Notes: generated by a model from the letters alone, not told the origin. A DNA stretch of 64,000 nt from Methylobacterium brachythecii (GCF_014196345.1 NZ_JACIDN010000007.1:62001-126000); one strand, 5' to 3'. Shown: positions 7,952 through 19,098, numbered from the stretch's first letter. A program made the numbers and translations.

Positions 7952-9475
7952 ATGCAGCTCGACGGCAGCAGGACGGACGGCAACGGCGACGGGAACGGCA
8001 GGGGCGGCAACGGCGCCGGCGACGTTCAGGCTGCCTGGACGCGCGTGAAGCGGCGGCTGCGGGCCGAGCTCGGCGAAGACGTATTCGCGAGCTGGTTCGC
8101 CCGTCTGGAACTCGAGGACGTAGTCGGCGGCGTCGCGCGCCTGAGCGTTCCGACGCGCTTCCTCAAGAGCTGGATCGAGTCGCATTACATCGACCGAGTG
8201 CTCAACACCTTCAAATCCGAGCTCGACGACGTCGTGCGCCTCGACGTCGGCGTGCGCGGACCGTCTTCGACGCCGCGCCCGGCCGTCACTGCCGCCAAGC
8301 CGGCCGTCCCTGCCAGCCCACTCGCACATTACCCCGCCAATAGACCGTCGGCCCCATTTCAGGGTGCTGCCGCCGGAGCGCCGTCCGATGCCGGGGCCGC
8401 CCGTGCGGCGACCGGCGACGCCTCCGGGGGCGACCTCAGCAGCGCGCCGCTCGACCCGCGCCTGACCTTCGCGAGCTTCGTGGTTGGCCGCTCCAACGCC
8501 CTGGCGCATGCAGCCGGCGAGCGGGTCTCGCGCCATGACGGGGAAGGCGCCCTCTACAATCCGCTCTACGTCCATGCCGGCGTCGGCCTCGGCAAGACCC
8601 ATCTGTTGCACGGCATCGGCCACGCCGCCCGTGAAGCCGGCCGCCGGGTGATCTACCTCACCGCCGACCGCTTCATGTACGGCTTCGTCAACGCCCTGAA
8701 GACGCAGAACGCACTGGCCTTCAAGGAGCGCCTGCGGACCATCGACCTGCTCATCCTCGACGACGTGCAGTTCATCCAGGGCAAGTCGATCCAGGCCGAG
8801 TTCGGTCACACGCTCAACGCCCTGATCGATGCGGGCAAGCAGGTCGTGGTCGCCTCCGACCGGCCGCCGACCGAGCTGGAAGCCCTGGACGAGCGCGTCC
8901 GCTCGCGCCTCGCCGGCGGCCTCGTCGTTGAGATCGGCTCGCTCGACGAAGGCCTGCGTGCCTCTATCCTGCAGGCTCGCCTCGCCGCGGTTCGCGTCAC
9001 CCATCCGGGCTTCGACGTCGCCCCCGCCGTCGCCGCCTACGTTGCGAAGGCGATCACCGCCAACGGCCGCGATCTGGAAGGCGCGGTGAACCGCCTGCTC
9101 GCACATTCCACCCTCACCGGCGCCCCGGTGACGGTGGAGACGGCAGAAGCCGCGATCCGCGATCTCGTCAAGAACCGCGAGCCCAAGCGGATCAAGATCG
9201 AGGACATCCAGAAGCTCGTCGCCAGCCGCTACAACGTCTCGCGCTCCGACATCCTCTCCGAGCGCCGCACCGCCGCCGTGGTGAAGCCGCGCCAGATCGC
9301 GATGTACCTCTCGAAGGTACTGACCCTGCGCTCGCTGCCGGAGATCGGCCGGCGCTTCGGCGGTCGCGACCACACCACGGTGCTCCACGCCGTGCGCAAG
9401 ATCGAGAAGCTGATCGGCGACGATCCGGTGCTCGGCGACGAGGTCGAGCTGCTGAAGCGGATGCTTCAGGACTAG
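7952..9475 (+). CDS. dnaA: Chromosomal replication initiator DnaA
   Basis: AAA+ ATPase that binds DnaA boxes and opens the origin. Domain I lies near residues 20-85 (VKRRLRAELGEDVFASWF) and is followed by a Pro/Ala-rich linker (domain II). The AAA+ core has Walker A GVGLGKTHLLH and Walker B LLILDDVQFIQGK. C-terminal domain IV ends with the DNA-binding signature GRDHTTVLHAVRKIEKL. The ATG at 7952 is chosen because GCGAGGAGAG sits 8-10 bases ahead. An in-frame GTG at 7895 would add 19 residues and has no such site. dnaN and recF follow on the same strand. Confidence 0.96.
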   Translation: MQLDGSRTDGNGDGNGRGGNGAGDVQAAWTRVKRRLRAELGEDVFASWFARLELEDVVGGVARLSVPTRFLKSWIESHYIDRVLNTFKSELDDVVRLDVGVRGPSSTPRPAVTAAKPAVPASPLAHYPANRPSAPFQGAAAGAPSDAGAARAATGDASGGDLSSAPLDPRLTFASFVVGRSNALAHAAGERVSRHDGEGALYNPLYVHAGVGLGKTHLLHGIGHAAREAGRRVIYLTADRFMYGFVNALKTQNALAFKERLRTIDLLILDDVQFIQGKSIQAEFGHTLNALIDAGKQVVVASDRPPTELEALDERVRSRLAGGLVVEIGSLDEGLRASILQARLAAVRVTHPGFDVAPAVAAYVAKAITANGRDLEGAVNRLLAHSTLTGAPVTVETAEAAIRDLVKNREPKRIKIEDIQKLVASRYNVSRSDILSERRTAAVVKPRQIAMYLSKVLTLRSLPEIGRRFGGRDHTTVLHAVRKIEKLIGDDPVLGDEVELLKRMLQD

Positions 9476-9508
9476 CTGCGGCCGAGCCCTTCATCGTTCG
9501 AGATCATG

Positions 9509-9539
9509 ATCAGGCGCAGCGCACCACGCTGCGCCTGAT
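9509..9539 (+). terminator. Perfect 13-bp hairpin between dnaA and dnaN
   Basis: ATCAGGCGCAGCG (9509-9521) is exactly complementary to CGCTGCGCCTGAT (9527-9539), with loop CACCA, 34 bases after the dnaA stop. There is no T run, so it may be a weak or Rho-assisted terminator, a pause or RNA-stability element, rather than a classical terminator. Confidence 0.5.
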
Positions 9540-9675
9540 GCGCATCCGCGCCAATACACGCGGGAAGGCGGGCTCGTCTCTCTTGCCTTGAGCGTGCGGC
9601 TTCGCCAAGTTCGCAGCCCCGAGACTGCGTCTGCGGTGGCGGCTGGCGTTCTTCCGAAGTTCAGAGTTTGTTGCG

Positions 9676-10797
9676 ATGAGAGTCACTGTCGAGCGCGCGG
9701 CCCTCCTTCGGTCGCTCGGCCACGTGCACCGCGTCGTCGAGCGGCGCAACACGATCCCGATCCTGTCCAACGTGCTGCTGCGCGGCTCGGCCGAAGGCCT
9801 GCAGCTCAAGGCCACCGACCTCGATATCGAGGTGACCGAGACGATCGCCGCCGACGTCGCCACGGCCGGCGCGACGACGGTGCCGGCGCACGTGATCTAC
9901 GACATCGTCCGCAAGCTGCCCGACGGCTCCCAGGTCTCGCTTGAGACCAGCGAGGAGACCGGGCAGATGACGATCCGCTCGGGCCGCTCGCGCTTTGCTC
10001 TCGGCGCCCTGCCCGAGGCCGACTTCCCCGATCTCGCCGCGGGCGAGCTGCCGCATTCCTTCTCGATCGCCTCGCTCGACCTCAAGCGCCTGATCGACAA
10101 GACGCAATTCGCGATCTCCACCGAGGAGACCCGCTACTATCTCAACGGCATCTACCTGCACACGATCGAGGTCGATGGCGCCCTCAAGCTCCGCGCCGTG
10201 GCGACCGACGGCCACCGCCTCGCTCGCGTCGAGATGGATGCCCCCGAGGGCAGCCGCGGCATGCCGGGCATCATCGTGCCCCGCAAGGCGGTGGCCGAGA
10301 TCCAGAAGCTCGTCGACGATGGCGGCGACGGCGTCTCCATCGAGATCTCGCCGGCCAAGATCCGACTCTCCTTCGAGAGCGGAGTCATCCTGATCTCGAA
10401 GCTGATCGACGGCACCTTCCCCGACTACCAGCGCGTGATCCCGACCGGGAACGACAAGCGCCTCACTGTCCAGCGCGACGAGTTCGCGCGTGCGGTCGAC
10501 CGCGTCTCGACGATCTCGTCCGAGCGCGGCCGCGCCGTGAAGCTCGCCATGACGGATGGGCGCCTCGCCCTCTCGGTGAACAACCCGGATTCCGGCTCGG
10601 CCACGGAAGAACTCGACGTCGACTACGAGGCGGCCGGGCTCGATATCGGCTTCAACGCTCGCTACCTGCTGGACATCACCGGCCAACTCGAGGGCGACAC
10701 CGCCCTGTTCCGACTCGCCGATCCGGGCTCTCCCACGGTGATCCAGGACCGCGAGGGCGCGCCCGCCCTCTACGTGCTGATGCCGATGCGCGTCTGA
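9676..10797 (+). CDS. dnaN: DNA polymerase III beta sliding clamp
   Basis: Ring-forming processivity clamp of the replicase. 373 residues, starting MRVTVERAALLRSLGHVHRVVERRNTIPILSN in family style, with the three repeated clamp folds and the conserved C-terminus ending YVLMPMRV that lines the client-binding pocket. It lies 200 bases after dnaA, enough room for its own promoter, and 43 bases before recF. Confidence 0.97.
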   Translation: MRVTVERAALLRSLGHVHRVVERRNTIPILSNVLLRGSAEGLQLKATDLDIEVTETIAADVATAGATTVPAHVIYDIVRKLPDGSQVSLETSEETGQMTIRSGRSRFALGALPEADFPDLAAGELPHSFSIASLDLKRLIDKTQFAISTEETRYYLNGIYLHTIEVDGALKLRAVATDGHRLARVEMDAPEGSRGMPGIIVPRKAVAEIQKLVDDGGDGVSIEISPAKIRLSFESGVILISKLIDGTFPDYQRVIPTGNDKRLTVQRDEFARAVDRVSTISSERGRAVKLAMTDGRLALSVNNPDSGSATEELDVDYEAAGLDIGFNARYLLDITGQLEGDTALFRLADPGSPTVIQDREGAPALYVLMPMRV

Positions 10798-10840
10798 GCC
10801 GGGCTATCCAGGGCACGCCCGACATCCTACATCGCGGGGC

Positions 10841-12001
10841 ATGGATACGATGCCGGGCGGGGGCGCTCGCCCCACCCGCCTGATCGCTCGCGATTTCCGC
10901 AATCACACCGAACTCGACCTGTCGATCGGCCGCCGTTTCGTGGCGCTCGTCGGCGAGAATGGCGCGGGCAAGACCAACCTGCTCGAAGCCCTCTCGCTGT
11001 TCTCGCCCGGCCGCGGATTGCGGCGGGCGGACCTCTCCGGCATGGCGCGGAGCGGCGGCCCGGGCGGCTTCGCGGTGTCCTTGACGCTGGGCGAGCGCGA
11101 GGACGGCTATCGCCTCGGCACCGGCTGCGAGCCGCCGGGCTTCGACGGCCGTGCCAGCCGCCTTTGCCGCATCGACGGAGCCGGGGTCGGCTCACCAGTG
11201 GCCTTCGCCGAATTCCTGCGCATCGTCTGGCTGACGCCGGATCTCGACGGCCTGTTTCGCGGCCCGGCGGCCGACCGCCGCCGCTTTCTCGACCGACTCG
11301 TCCTCGCCGTGGACGCAACCCATGGCGGCCGAGTCAGCGCGATGGAGCGCGCCTTGCGCTCGCGCAACCGGCTGCTGGAGGAGCGCCCGGACGATGGGCG
11401 CTGGCTCGACGCGGTCGAGCGCGAGGTGGCCGAACTCGGCGTCGCCGTCGCGCTGGCCCGCCGCGAGACGGTCGAGCGCCTCGATCGGCTGATCGGCGAG
11501 AGCCGCGACGATGCCCAGCCCTTCCCATGGGCGGCCGTGCGCCTGGAGGGCGAACTCGATGACCTCGTCGCCGTCTGGTCGGCGCTGGAGGCCGAGGACC
11601 GCTTCCGCTCGGCGCTCCGCCAGGGCCGCAATCGTGATCGCGCCGCTGGGCGCACCCTGATCGGGGCGCAGAGTACGGATCTCGTCGTCCGCCACGGCCC
11701 CAAGGACGTGCCGGCGGCGACCGCCTCCACCGGCGAGCAGAAGGCGCTTTTGATCGGGCTGGTGCTCGCTCATGCCCGGCTCGTCCAGGCGATGAGCGGC
11801 CTCGCCCCGCTTATCCTGCTCGACGAGGTTGCCGCCCATCTCGATCCACGCCGCCGCGCCGGTCTCTACGACGCGCTCGATGCGCTCTCGGGGCAGGTCT
11901 GGATGACGGGGGCCGATCCGGCGCTGTTCTCGGAGCTGGGCGAGCGCGCCGACATCGTCAGGGTCGCCGATGGGCGGATCGTGCCGCCGGAAGGAGCCTG
12001 A
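10841..12001 (+). CDS. recF: DNA replication and repair protein RecF
   Basis: SMC-like ATPase that, with RecO and RecR, loads RecA at gaps and stalled forks. 386 residues with Walker A GENGAGKTNLLEA near residue 40, the ABC-type signature STGEQKALL and Walker B LILLDEVAAHLD near the C-terminus. It is the last gene of the conserved dnaA-dnaN-recF block. gyrB, often next, is replaced here by a convergent toxin-antitoxin pair whose stop lies six bases away. Confidence 0.95.
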   Translation: MDTMPGGGARPTRLIARDFRNHTELDLSIGRRFVALVGENGAGKTNLLEALSLFSPGRGLRRADLSGMARSGGPGGFAVSLTLGEREDGYRLGTGCEPPGFDGRASRLCRIDGAGVGSPVAFAEFLRIVWLTPDLDGLFRGPAADRRRFLDRLVLAVDATHGGRVSAMERALRSRNRLLEERPDDGRWLDAVEREVAELGVAVALARRETVERLDRLIGESRDDAQPFPWAAVRLEGELDDLVAVWSALEAEDRFRSALRQGRNRDRAAGRTLIGAQSTDLVVRHGPKDVPAATASTGEQKALLIGLVLAHARLVQAMSGLAPLILLDEVAAHLDPRRRAGLYDALDALSGQVWMTGADPALFSELGERADIVRVADGRIVPPEGA

Positions 12002-12007
12002 GCGCCG

Positions 12008-12415
12008 TCAGCTCATCGCCGACTGGATATCAGTCTGCGAGAAATCGTTGCCGACGAAGAGCAGCGGGACATCATGTGCTCGGGCGCAGGCATAGGCAAA
12101 ACAATCGCCCATGTTGAGCTGAGCGGGATGATCCTGGCCCTTGCCATAACGGCCGTATGCGGCGAACGCCCCGCGGGTTTCCAGATCGGTGATCGCCACG
12201 ACCACGATGTCAGCCTCATCGAGAAAACGTCGGACGATCGCCTCTGCCCCCGGAACGCCGACATCCCCGATCCGACGCAAGGCCATGACCGCTTCGAGGA
12301 TCGCGATCCCCGAGGTCGTCCGCGGCGACGTGGCCCCTTCCAAGGCCTTGGCCAGTTCGGCATGACCGGGCTCGTGGGCGATCATCGCAACGATGGCCGA
12401 GGCATCGACGAACAT
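12008..12415 (-). CDS. vapC: VapC-type PIN-domain toxin ribonuclease
   Basis: PIN-fold endoribonuclease toxin of a type II toxin-antitoxin pair, 135 residues. The acidic metal-binding residues are visible: Asp in MFVDASAIVAM, Glu in ILEAVMAL and Asp in NMGDCFAYACA, with a further Asp in VGNDFSQTDI. The ATG overlaps the antitoxin stop (TAATG), the usual coupling that keeps antitoxin in excess. VapC toxins typically cut initiator tRNA or rRNA; the target here is unknown. Confidence 0.9.
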   Translation of the reverse strand: MFVDASAIVAMIAHEPGHAELAKALEGATSPRTTSGIAILEAVMALRRIGDVGVPGAEAIVRRFLDEADIVVVAITDLETRGAFAAYGRYGKGQDHPAQLNMGDCFAYACARAHDVPLLFVGNDFSQTDIQSAMS

Positions 12416-12654
12416 TACGGTTCCCCGTTCATCTCGTCGAAAATTGCCTTATCAGCCTGCAGGCCCGTCCGCGGGTAGGCCGCGAACGCTTCTTGCATTG
12501 GCTTGAGCCGCTCCTGCAACGAGGGCCGCTTGTCGCGCAGTGTGAGTTCGTTGGTCAGCGCGATGCGGACCGCTTCGGTCTTGCTGACCTTCAGGAGCGA
12601 TGCCAGCTTGTCGGCGAGTCGGTTCACCTCTTCGCTGCGGATGTTCAGCGGCAT
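12415..12654 (-). CDS. vapB: VapB-type antitoxin
   Basis: 79-residue antitoxin. The N-terminal half (MPLNIRSEEVNRLADKLA, VSKTEAVRIAL) looks like the ribbon-helix-helix/Arc-like DNA-binding region of the PSK/VapB family. The C-terminal half should wrap the toxin. It lies directly upstream of vapC and faces recQ. A perfect inverted repeat just ahead of its start (12665-12694) is the likely autorepression site. Confidence 0.85.
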   Translation of the reverse strand: MPLNIRSEEVNRLADKLASLLKVSKTEAVRIALTNELTLRDKRPSLQERLKPMQEAFAAYPRTGLQADKAIFDEMNGEP

Positions 12655-12664
12655 CGGAGCCTCC

Positions 12665-12694
12665 GTGTAGACGCGGTCACGCTAGTGTCTACAC
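12665..12694 (-). promoter_or_regulatory. Probable VapBC operator
   Basis: GTGTAGAC (12665-12672) and GTCTACAC (12687-12694) form a perfect inverted repeat with half-site centres 22 bases (two helical turns) apart. An inner GCG/CGC pair reinforces the symmetry. It sits 10 bases before the vapB start and 44 bases before the divergent recQ start. Ribbon-helix-helix antitoxins normally repress through such sites. Confidence 0.65.
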
Positions 12695-12737
12695 ACCCTG
12701 CGTTCAAGCATACCCGAATCTTCGCGAAAGACCCCGG

Positions 12738-14597
12738 ATGACCCGCCTCGACGAGGCCCGCGCCGCACTTCGAAAAACCTTCGGCTACGACGATTTCCGG
12801 CCCGGCCAAGACGAGGTGATCGGCGCCGTCCTCGACGGCTCGGACGTGTTCGCGGTGATGCCGACGGGCTCGGGCAAGTCGATGACCTACCAGTTGCCGG
12901 CGCTGGTCGATGACGGGCTCACCGTGGTGATCTCGCCGCTCATCGCGCTGATGCACGACCAGGTGCAGCAGATGGTCGGCTTCGGTGTCGAGGCGGCGAC
13001 GCTGAACTCGACGATTGCCGAGACCGCGTCGCGCGAGACTTGGCGCAAGATCCGCTCGCGCGATCTGCGCCTGCTCTTCGTCTCGCCCGAGCGACTGTTG
13101 ATGGATGGCTGCATGGAGGCGCTGCGCAGCGCCGGTGTGCAGCGGCTGGCCGTCGACGAAGCCCACTGCGTCTCCCAATGGGGCCACGACTTCCGGCCGG
13201 AATACCGCGAGATCGCCCGTGCTCGCGAGGCGCTCGGCAACGTGCAGACCCTGGCGCTCACGGCAACCGCCGATGCGGCGACGCGCACCGACATCGCCGA
13301 GCGGCTGTTCCCGGCCGGACGCGGGGTCAGGACGTTCGTCCATTCCTTCGATCGGCCGAACATCCGGCTGACCTTCGCGGCCAAGGACAATCCGACCCGG
13401 CAGTTGGAGCGCTTCCTGCGCAACCGGCGCGCCGAGAGTGGCATCATCTACTGCTCGTCGCGCAAGCGCGTGGAGCAACTCGCCGACACCCTCAAGGCTG
13501 ACGGCTTCAACGCCCTGCCCTACCATGCCGGGCTCGACCAGGGCACGCGCATGCGGAACCAGGACACCTTCCTGCAGGAGGACGGTGTCGTGATGACCGC
13601 GACGGTCGCCTTCGGCATGGGGATCAACAAGCCGGACGTGCGCTTCGTCTGCCACGCGGACATGCCGACCAACGTCGAAGGCTACTATCAGGAGATCGGC
13701 CGCGCCGGCCGCGACGGACTGCCGGCCGATACGCTGACGCTCTACGGCCTCGACGACATGTCGCTACGCCGCCGCCAGATCGACGAGAAGGAGGTGCCGG
13801 ACGAGCGCCGCCGGGTCGAGCGGCGCAAGCTTGAGGCGATGATCTCGCTTTGCGAGGGCGCCGCCTGCCGCCGCCAGTCGCTACTCTCGTATTTCGGCGA
13901 GGCCAGCGAGCCCTGCGGTCGTTGCGACCTCTGCCGCGGGGGTGTCTCGCTGATCGATGGCACCGTGGAGGCGCAGAAGCTGCTCTCGGCCATCGTCCGC
14001 ACCGGGCAGCGCTTTGGCGCCGCCTACGTTTGCGACGTGGTGCACGGCAAGGATTCCGAGCAGGTCCGCCGCAACGGACATGGCCAGCTCAAGACGTTCG
14101 GCGTTGGCGCCGACAAGCCCGTGGCCGCATGGCGGGCCATCCTGCGCCAGCTCTTCGCCGCGGGTGCGGTGGCCGAGAATGCTGACGGCTTTGGCGGCCT
14201 CACCATGACAGAGAAGGGCGAGGCGATCCTGTTCGGCCGCGAAGCAATCCAGGTCCGGCCCGATCCCGAGCCACGCAAGGCCGAGCCGCGTGGCCGACGC
14301 ACGGCAGCGCGCGATGACGACGCGCTGCAACTCGGCGAGGCGGACGAAGCGTTGTTCCAGCACCTGCGCGGCCTGCGCGCTTCGATTGCACGCGCCGAGA
14401 ACGTGGCCGCCTTCATCGTGTTTCCGGACCGCACGCTGATCGAGATGGCCCGCGCCAAGCCAGTCGACCTCTGGGCGCTGCGCAGCGTCCACGGCGTCGG
14501 CGAGCGTAAGCGCGAGGCCTATGGCCAGCGCTTCGTCGAGGCCATCGCAGAGTTCCTGGCAGATGACGGTCGGCGCGGCCGGGTCGCAGCGGATTGA
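12738..14597 (+). CDS. recQ: ATP-dependent DNA helicase RecQ
   Basis: 3'-5' superfamily 2 helicase for recombination and fork repair, 619 residues. Motifs in order: FRPGQDEVI (motif 0), MPTGSGKSMTYQLPAL (Walker A), VDEAHCVSQWGHDFRPEY (DEAH plus aromatic-rich loop), ALTATA, and GMGINKPDVRFV with QEIGRAGRDG. Next come the zinc-binding cysteines (CEGAACRR, CGRCDLC), the winged-helix RQC region and a C-terminal HRDC domain (residues about 535-605). The ATG at 12738 precedes TRLDEARAALRKTFGYDDFRPGQ, the normal N-terminus. Confidence 0.95.
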   Translation: MTRLDEARAALRKTFGYDDFRPGQDEVIGAVLDGSDVFAVMPTGSGKSMTYQLPALVDDGLTVVISPLIALMHDQVQQMVGFGVEAATLNSTIAETASRETWRKIRSRDLRLLFVSPERLLMDGCMEALRSAGVQRLAVDEAHCVSQWGHDFRPEYREIARAREALGNVQTLALTATADAATRTDIAERLFPAGRGVRTFVHSFDRPNIRLTFAAKDNPTRQLERFLRNRRAESGIIYCSSRKRVEQLADTLKADGFNALPYHAGLDQGTRMRNQDTFLQEDGVVMTATVAFGMGINKPDVRFVCHADMPTNVEGYYQEIGRAGRDGLPADTLTLYGLDDMSLRRRQIDEKEVPDERRRVERRKLEAMISLCEGAACRRQSLLSYFGEASEPCGRCDLCRGGVSLIDGTVEAQKLLSAIVRTGQRFGAAYVCDVVHGKDSEQVRRNGHGQLKTFGVGADKPVAAWRAILRQLFAAGAVAENADGFGGLTMTEKGEAILFGREAIQVRPDPEPRKAEPRGRRTAARDDDALQLGEADEALFQHLRGLRASIARAENVAAFIVFPDRTLIEMARAKPVDLWALRSVHGVGERKREAYGQRFVEAIAEFLADDGRRGRVAAD

Positions 14598-14734
14598 GAG
14601 CCGCAGCTAGGCCGCCCTCTTGGATCACGCCCAAAACGGCTTAGCTCATTGGTCGCGCAGCCTCACGCGACTTTGCTATTCAAGCGGCCCTTCCGATCCG
14701 GCTGATTCCCGCCCTCTCACCGAGTACCGGCATC

Positions 14735-15952
14735 ATTTCCGAAGAGCGCGATACGACGAAGCTGCGCCAGGTTTTCTACCTGCCAGGCTTCGATCCACGC
14801 GAGCCCGAGGCCTATTGGGGCCTGCTGCGCCGTGAGGGCCGGCTGACCGCGAGCCGGCGCGGCCTGACGATCGACGTGGGTGAACCGGTCCGGTCCGCCG
14901 ACGGCTTCAGCCTCGACTGGATGGTCGAAAGCCTCGAGCACGGGGTCGCCACCCGCTCGCGCTACGGCCTGCTGCGCTGGGACGACATCGTGCGTTCGCG
15001 CTTTCCGCGCTCGAACCTGAGACGGCTCATCGACATCCCCCGCCTGTGGTGGCGCCTCTGGCGCTGCGGCTACCTCGAAGCCTTCCGCCGAGAGGCCTGG
15101 CAATTCTCGGCGGTGATCCTCGTCGTCCACCTGCTCTATGTCGGCCTGGTCATCGCGAGTCTCGGCCTCGCGGCCGCGCTTGTGGCGATGATGCCGCTTG
15201 GGGAAGGCTCCGCGTTCCTGCGATGGACGCTGCTGCTGCCGGCCGCCTATGGCATCCTCAGTATCGTCTCGCGGATCACGAAGGGACGGCCCTTCTTCAT
15301 CACGCATCTCGTCGACGACACCGCCTTCACGCATGAGCACGCGTCGGGCGACGACCACGACATGCGCGCGCGACTCGACGCCTGGGCCGAGCGCATTCAT
15401 GCCGCTGAATCTGAGGCTGCCGAAATCGTCGTCATCGGGCATTCCTCGTCGAGCTTTCTCGCCCTCGAAGCGCTCGATCGGGTCCTGATGCGCGATCCGA
15501 GATTCGGCGAGCGCGGCGTCCCGGTGACGTTGGTGACGCTCGGGAGCGTGATCCCTTGGATCACGCTCGATCCCCTCGCCGAGGGGACACGCGCGTCTCT
15601 GCGCCGGCTTGCCGATGCCGAGGCCATCGCGTGGCTCGACCTGCGCGCGCCATGGGACTGGCTCTCGATCCATCTGCGCAGTCCGGTCGCCGCAGTCGAT
15701 CCGGCCATGGCAAAACCCGACCGGCCGATGATCCGCAGCATCAGCATCGCCGATCTCATCGAGCCGAGCACCGTCGCTACCCTGCGCTGGAATTTCTTCC
15801 GCATGCACTTTCAGCTGCTCATGTCGAGCCGCGACCGGACAGCCTTCGACTACATCGCGCTGATCTCGGGAGCCGAGCCGGTCCATCGCGCCGTCGAGGC
15901 GATCGAGGATTCGCCGTTCTATGGGGCAACCGCGCCGCCGCCCGCCGCCTGA
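14735..15952 (+). CDS. Membrane-associated alpha/beta-hydrolase-like protein; no canonical start codon
   Basis: The frame encodes VFYLPGFDPREPEAYWGLL near its start, two hydrophobic segments (ILVVHLLYVGLVIASLGLAAA and the one before SRITKG) and a lipase-like elbow VVIGHSSSS, where the last Gly of GxSxG is Ser. The hydrolase-like N-terminus lies upstream of the first usable start, a GTG at 14876. Back to the in-frame stop at 14642 there is no ATG, GTG or TTG. ATC/ATT at 14732/14735 or CTG at 14702 are the only near-cognate candidates, and 14735 is used here as a guess. Function and start are both uncertain. It sits between recQ and purL. Confidence 0.6.
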   Translation: MSEERDTTKLRQVFYLPGFDPREPEAYWGLLRREGRLTASRRGLTIDVGEPVRSADGFSLDWMVESLEHGVATRSRYGLLRWDDIVRSRFPRSNLRRLIDIPRLWWRLWRCGYLEAFRREAWQFSAVILVVHLLYVGLVIASLGLAAALVAMMPLGEGSAFLRWTLLLPAAYGILSIVSRITKGRPFFITHLVDDTAFTHEHASGDDHDMRARLDAWAERIHAAESEAAEIVVIGHSSSSFLALEALDRVLMRDPRFGERGVPVTLVTLGSVIPWITLDPLAEGTRASLRRLADAEAIAWLDLRAPWDWLSIHLRSPVAAVDPAMAKPDRPMIRSISIADLIEPSTVATLRWNFFRMHFQLLMSSRDRTAFDYIALISGAEPVHRAVEAIEDSPFYGATAPPPAA

Positions 15953-16108
15953 GTTCCGCGCGGGAAGCAGGGATCGTTGCGGAAAGCCCGACCTGCGGGT
16001 TTGCAGTGGAGACGCTGCCGATCTAATCCGTGTCCCAATGCAGGGACGCCCGAGGCCGGCGTCTCCCCATGGCGGCCGAATGCGACGCCAGCCCAGGCGA
16101 GAGACCGA

Positions 16109-18334
<2,226 letters not shown>

Positions 18335-18366
18335 TCCGATTTCACCGCTGCCCTGGAGAGACCCCG

Positions 18367-18603
18367 ATGCCGATGGATGCGCGCGAGATCGAGACGATGA
18401 TCCGCGAGGCGCTGCCCGACGCGCATGTGGAGATCAAGGATCTCGCCGGCGACGGCGACCACTACGCCGCTACGGTCATCTCGTCGGCCTTCAAGGGCAA
18501 GACGCGGGTCGCGCAGCACCAGATGGTGTACGGCGCACTGCAGGGCCGCATGGGCGGCGTACTTCACGCCCTTGCGCTCACCACGGGCGTACCCCAGGAT
18601 TAG
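18367..18603 (+). CDS. BolA-family protein
   Basis: 78-residue class II KH-fold protein that pairs with a monothiol glutaredoxin in Fe-S cluster trafficking. The visible family core is IREALPDAHVEIKDLAGDGDHY and the helix KTRVAQHQMVYGALQGRMGG. It lies 32 bases after purL and 33 bases before a CGFS glutaredoxin, the standard partner, so a BolA-Grx complex is likely. A TAG stop and short spacing indicate co-transcription. Confidence 0.9.
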   Translation: MPMDAREIETMIREALPDAHVEIKDLAGDGDHYAATVISSAFKGKTRVAQHQMVYGALQGRMGGVLHALALTTGVPQD

Positions 18604-18636
18604 GTCAGAAACCGAGCTGCACACGAGGATAAGACG

Positions 18637-18978
18637 ATGAGCGACGTCAACACCGCGATCGAGAACGAGATCAAGTCGCAGGACGTGGTCGTGTTCATGA
18701 AGGGCACCGCGCAATTCCCGATGTGCGGCTTCTCCGGCCAGGTCGTGCAAATCCTCAACTACCTCGAAGTGCCGTTCAAGAGCGTGAACGTGCTCGACGA
18801 CATGGCGATCCGCGACGGCATCAAAGCCTATTCCAACTGGCCGACGATCCCGCAGATCTACGTGAAGGGCGAGTTCGTCGGCGGCTGCGACATCGCCCGC
18901 GAGATGTTCCAATCCGGCGAGCTGCAGACCTTCCTGTCCGAGAAGGGCATCTCGGTGAAGAACACCGCCGCCGCCTGA
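18637..18978 (+). CDS. grxD: Monothiol glutaredoxin (Grx4 type)
   Basis: 113-residue glutaredoxin with the single-cysteine active site CGFS (FMKGTAQFPMCGFSG) and the glutathione-binding segments WPTIPQIYVKGEFVGGCDI. Such proteins carry a glutathione-ligated [2Fe-2S] cluster shared with BolA and deliver it to targets rather than reduce disulfides. It is the last gene of the purL-bolA-grxD run and ends in a clear terminator at 19005-19025. Confidence 0.95.
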   Translation: MSDVNTAIENEIKSQDVVVFMKGTAQFPMCGFSGQVVQILNYLEVPFKSVNVLDDMAIRDGIKAYSNWPTIPQIYVKGEFVGGCDIAREMFQSGELQTFLSEKGISVKNTAAA

Positions 18979-19004
18979 TCGGAGCGCCGTGGCAAGACCG
19001 ACAA

Positions 19005-19025
19005 GGGCGCTTCGGCGCCCTTTTT
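19005..19025 (+). terminator. Intrinsic terminator of the purL-bolA-grxD transcript
   Basis: GGGCGC/GCGCCC stem closed by a stable TTCG tetraloop and followed by TTTTTC, 26 bases after the grxD stop. Confidence 0.88.
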
Positions 19026-19098
19026 CGTGCGCGGATTGCGACGGCCACGCAACAAAAACGAATCCTGCTGCGTCCTCCGAGCGAGGGAGGACCGAGCG

